NCBI GenBank assembly: GCA_003568945.1
Contig: BDIP01000207.1
Location: 4,162-25,833 of the forward strand
Direction of reading: 5' to 3'
DNA length: 21,672 nt
Origin: Kipferlia bialata
Taxonomy: Eukaryota; Fornicata
Part shown: positions 17,874-21,672 of the stretch, in pieces
Position numbering within the stretch: position 1 is the stretch's first letter
How the letters are laid out: each line of letters begins with the position of its first letter
The notes under the pieces: model-generated
Seen by the model: the letters and a program-made list of their open reading frames with translations, nothing else
Database searches by the model: none
Told to the model about the DNA's origin: nothing
Translations under genes and position numbers: made by a program

Positions 17874-20800
17874 CTACAGTGACCCATGCACCAGCCCCGA
17901 GTGCAGCTCCTGGCAGGCCCCCACCACAGCAGTGAGGGCATGGGTCTGGCCTCTGTCCACAGACTGGGTGGCACCCTCAGCTGTATAGGCCATGAGCTGG
18001 CACCCCTCCCCCTCCACACTCACCCACACCTCCCCCTGTGCCTGGGCCACTCGCCACTCGCCATCTCCCTCTCCCTTTGTCTTTCGGGTGTCACCCGTAT
18101 CCTCCACATCCTGTCCCACCCATGTCCCCCCCTGCTTAGTCCCCACACTAATGTCCTGGGCTACTGGCGCAGGTGACCCTAGACCCATGGGGGCAGTCAG
18201 GGGCACAGACCTGGGGTGGGGTAGGGGTAGGCTATCAGGGTATAGTAGTGGGAGAGACAATTGGTGATATATATATATAAATATATACACACTACACCGA
18301 CCTAGCGTATGTAGTCACTGTCTCCTGCCGCCTTCTCCTGCCGTGTCCCTCTCTGGCAGAGGCCAGTACCGCACTACCGATCCCTGATGCCGCCCTACCC
18401 TTGTACACGCTACCCCACACAGCCCCCTTGAGGGGCCCTAGCCTGTCCTTCCTCTGGGCACTCCCACTCCTATTCCTGTGGGAGTGGCTGGCGAATGTGA
18501 TGGTCTCGACCAGCTCACAGGACACGGGGGCAGGGGGGACGCAGAAGAAGGGGCATACGTTGGGGTAGCTCTCCCGCAGGGTGTCTCTCAAGGAGTTAAG
18601 GGCCATACGTAGTCTCTCACTCTCGAGTAGCAGAAGGATCTCGACCAGGCCGTCCTCATCAACGGCCAGAGAGGGAGGGGGGGAGGGAGGGGGGGTCAGG
18701 GCATCTGCTGACTCCTCGGTCTCTGGGAGAGCGATATTGTCCACATCTTCCGGGCCGTCTCCTACCGTCCCCTTATCTTCCCCATCTTCCTGCCCTTGTG
18801 ATGCTATGGCACCCTTGCCATCAATAGTGTCATCACCCTTGTCACCAGTATCTCTCTCCCCCTCCCCCCCCCTCCCCTTGCCCTTGATGGGTTGGCACAG
18901 CAGCAGAAGGGCGGCCTGGGTGTCGAAGTCCGTGTCAGGCGATGGGTTGACGCATATCAGCATACACTCCTCGTGTCTCAGCACCCGTCTCAGCTGCCCA
19001 TCCCCAGGGGGGGTCACACTGCCCCCCTCCCCCTCACCACCAGAGGTTTGGACAGACCCTCCCATAGGCGCCCTTGGCCCACCAACCTGCCCGTCCCTCC
19101 CACCGACCTCTGCGTACACAGGTCTCCAGCACACCAGGGCCCGGTTGCCTCTGTTGGTAAGGGTATAATGCATGTGAAAGATGTAACTATATATATCCTC
19201 GTGTGTCACCAGCATTGTTCACACAATATCCGCGTCACACCTTGTGTTGCTGCCCACCAACAGACAGAGCTGAGCCACGTGGGGGGGCATGTTGGACGAC
19301 ACCACACGGCCCCGATACACAACAGCGGCTTGCACCTGGGGTGAGGGATGGTGATGGGCCATTATACTCTATCACGTCACACCAATCCCGTCACAATTAG
19401 TGGGACGAAGAGTCTTGATTCAAAACTGACCTTGAGTCTAGAGCTGAGGCCTGACACATGACGCAGCAGGGCATCGGCCTGGAGGGTGAGAGAGAGAGAG
19501 TGTGTCAGATAGAGGGGGAGATGTCTGCCATATGCATACAATTATACATATTCATACATATATATTGTTATATCACATATACCACGTCTACCCACCTGCA
19601 GGAATGGGTATGATGATGCCCCTGTTCTGAGGTAGGGGGTGGACCGGATGGCCAGAGCCCTCCCGCTGTTGTCGAGTAGGTACTTATCCACGAGGGGGAC
19701 AACCTCGCCTGCAGGGTGAGAGGTGAGTCATCTGGAAACATACATATGTATGTATGATGACCGACTGAGTAACACAACTATGCCTATGGCACCACCCACC
19801 CGATATGCTCTTGTAGCACTTGTGGGCCTCCTCCAGACCCTCATCACTCAGACCCAGCCTGGCACGGAGATGCAGGTCGGAGCCTGGGGTGAGCAAGGGG
19901 GGGGGGAGTAAGAGAGAGGATACGGGTCAATCGCCAGGGGGATGTGGCACTCTACATATGTTCCACCCTGCATATCCCATGCTACTCCAACCCCAGCATG
20001 ATGCCCCACCTACCAGGAACCTGACGGCCATCACGACTAGACCGGTCAGGGCTTGTGCCTCCTGTCTAGACACAGTGCCACCCCCCTGGGCAGAGGTGTG
20101 CCTCACAAACAGATACCCCAGCCTGCCGTCCTGAGGGTAAGGGAAGCAGGGCATTAGTGGGTGGAAGTAGCATATGAGCAACTGCATCCTGTGCCGTACA
20201 CTCTGCTACGCTGTAAGCATCAACACCATTAGCCCCCATTCCCTCTGTACCCCCACCACATCGTGTGGAACAGACCCACACTGACTATATATCCACATAC
20301 CTCTGCCCCAAACACAGACACCGGCCTCCCCCTGAGGGTGGCCCTGACCAGCACCACTTGCTCCTGGGGGTGGGGCATGGAAGACATAGAAGGTAGAGAC
20401 ACAGGGTATGTACGTTTTTACACTCATTATGTAAGCATACAGAAACAAACATGAATACCTTGTCGAAAGGGGTGCAATCCTCAAGGCCCGACACATCTCT
20501 GAGGATGAGGATACAGAAAGTCTAACAAATATACACCCAAGTCAATGTCGGTTCAGGATCCAATGAGAACTAAATAGTTAGGTATGGGTGATACATCAAC
20601 AAGTGGGGCACCTGGACACCCTGAGCAGAGCACTCAGCCTCTTGAGGATGAGGGAGGGGTGGTCGAGGGGGTCTGCCCCTGAGGGAGGGCGGTGTCTGGC
20701 CATGTCCACAGCCACAGGGTCAGACATGTCGCTGGGTGAGACAAGCGGGGGGGGGGGGGGGGGGGGGGGGGAGGGGGAGGGATACCTGGGGGTGAGATAC

Positions 20801-20878
20801 AGGGGACATACATATACATATACATATGACATCGCCCGGAAGGGTGGAGGGGGGCATGCGGTATCTGGAGGTGAGAGC

Positions 20879-20910
<32 letters not shown>

Positions 20911-21472
20911 AAGAGGAAGGAACCACTGCATCTGCCCTACCTCAGCAGCTGGTGCGTCACACTCAACAGGAAGTACCCGTCCTGGGGTCAGAGAAGGGGA
21001 GAGGAATTGAGATACAACCAGAAGGATATATATTCATCATTGGGGCGGTACTGAGTGGGACTGGACACAGTAACACATGTATAATTATGTACATATGTAT
21101 AGCACACACCTGGTGCAGTGGAGGTGCCATGTATGGGAGGGATGTGGGGTGTGGTGTGCTCTCCCCTGCACCAAAGAAGGTGAGCAGTCTGAGGCCACCC
21201 TCTCTGATAGAGGGAGCATCACTGAGGAGCTGGGGTGAGAAAATGACATACTTTTGCATATCTGAAGAGAGAGTGTGTGTGGGTGTGTGTGAAGCCACTC
21301 TCTCTGATAGAAGGGGTATCACTAAGGAACAACAGTTAGCGACCAGAGTATATGGATATGAAACTGCATCGAAACACAGAGGGAGAGAGAGTACCTGCCC
21401 CATTGACACCATCAGGCGCCAGTATCAATTATTAATAATATCAGAGACAAGGGTATGTGAATACATATATGA

Positions 21473-21507
<35 letters not shown>

Positions 21508-21606
21508 CATATATATATATATACATTCATACTACCTGCCCCATTGACACCATGAGGTATCTCAGTGAGTGAAGCATCACATTCTCAGTCACACTCCGGT
21601 CAAGGC
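17874..21606 (-). CDS. Gene D: large protein with possible longin-type fold, 13 exons seen, 5' end outside window
   Basis: Exons, in transcript order: 21536-21606, 21110-21229, 20941-20981, 20612-20731, 20459-20498, 20301-20363, 20010-20130, 19800-19883, 19596-19708, 19431-19478, 19241-19335, 18302-19150, 17874-18210 (stop TAG). Phases agree throughout, giving about 700 residues. The first 11 exons encode a folded region with strand/helix alternation (DGYFLLSVTHQLLR; DGRLGYLFVRHTS then a helix; AAVVYRGRVVSSNMPPHVAQ). The last of these reads like a longin-domain strand pair plus helix, as in the Mon1/Ccz1/HPS family of Rab exchange factors; this is low-confidence. Exon 18302-19150 holds a Gly/Asp/Glu-rich disordered linker, a PPPSPPPS run and a helix ESERLRMALNSLRDTL. 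The last exon ends in a strand-rich tail. It is convergent with gene C. Confidence 0.75.
20747..20771 (+). repeat. Poly-G run of 25 in a gene D intron
   Basis: A pure G25 run lies 15 bp beyond the acceptor of exon 20612-20731, within the intron on the transcript's C-rich strand. Such long G runs are prone to sequencing and assembly error. The exons on both sides still join in phase, so the gene is not visibly disturbed. Confidence 0.8.
21291..21420 (-). repeat. Echoes of gene D exons 1 and 2
   Basis: The copy at 21291-21333 reads LSDTPSIRESG versus LSDAPSIREGG of exon 2. The copy at 21391-21420 repeats RLMVSMGQ plus donor of exon 1. These are the only clear echoes in gene D. Confidence 0.8.
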
Positions 21607-21672
21607 CTGGGTATGAGTGATATACACACACACATATACATATATATATATATAGAGAGAGAGAGAGAGGGA

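Overview
The window is eukaryotic nuclear DNA from an intron-dense protist. It holds five protein genes, cut into about 60 short exons (10-150 nt, mostly 40-90) and joined here by following open frames, splice phases and GT...AG borders. Exons are GC-rich and use many C/G third positions. Introns are AT-rich, full of (TA)n, (TC)n and (GA)n, and end in a compact signal of the type CTRACCCYAG, where the likely branch point sits only a few bases from the splice site. Such a fused branch/3' site is known from metamonads (Giardia, Trichomonas). Together with the very high intron number and a nitroreductase typical of anaerobes, this suggests a free-living fornicate metamonad such as a Kipferlia/Carpediemonas-like organism. 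The taxon is an inference. No rRNA, tRNA, CRISPR array or transposon was recognised.

Layout. Gene A runs leftwards from an ATG at 5233 off the left edge (13 exons, unrecognised product). Gene B starts divergently at 5704 and runs to 12478 (22 exons, 466 codons). It has an unrecognised N-terminal half joined in frame to a clear nitroreductase-family domain. The kinesin gene K runs leftwards from about 16197 to its stop at 12898 (11 exons). It keeps the second half of a kinesin motor, with an unusual insertion of roughly 90 residues between switch I and switch II, but the P-loop part is absent from the window. Gene C (about 16362-17458, +) is a coiled-coil, charge-rich protein with a small domain before the coil. 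Gene D enters from the right edge and ends at 17874 (13 exons seen, about 700 residues); one part looks like a longin-type fold. B/K and C/D are convergent pairs and A/B is a divergent pair.

The most unusual property is that nearly every exon of A, B and K has one to four partial copies ('exon echoes') inside the neighbouring intron. They are always in the same orientation, carry either the exon start with its 3' splice signal or the exon end with its 5' splice site, and are set in AT-rich or microsatellite DNA. In many echoes the differences from the real exon are almost all synonymous, as if the copies had been held under protein-level selection. Two sites carry complete, phase-neutral 30-nt duplicate exons with both splice sites (9022-9342 and 11640-11669), which look like real alternative exons. 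Genes C and most of D lack echoes and have longer exons. Poly-G runs at 16347-16361 and 20747-20771 mark places where the assembly itself should be doubted, especially between the truncated 5' ends of K and C.
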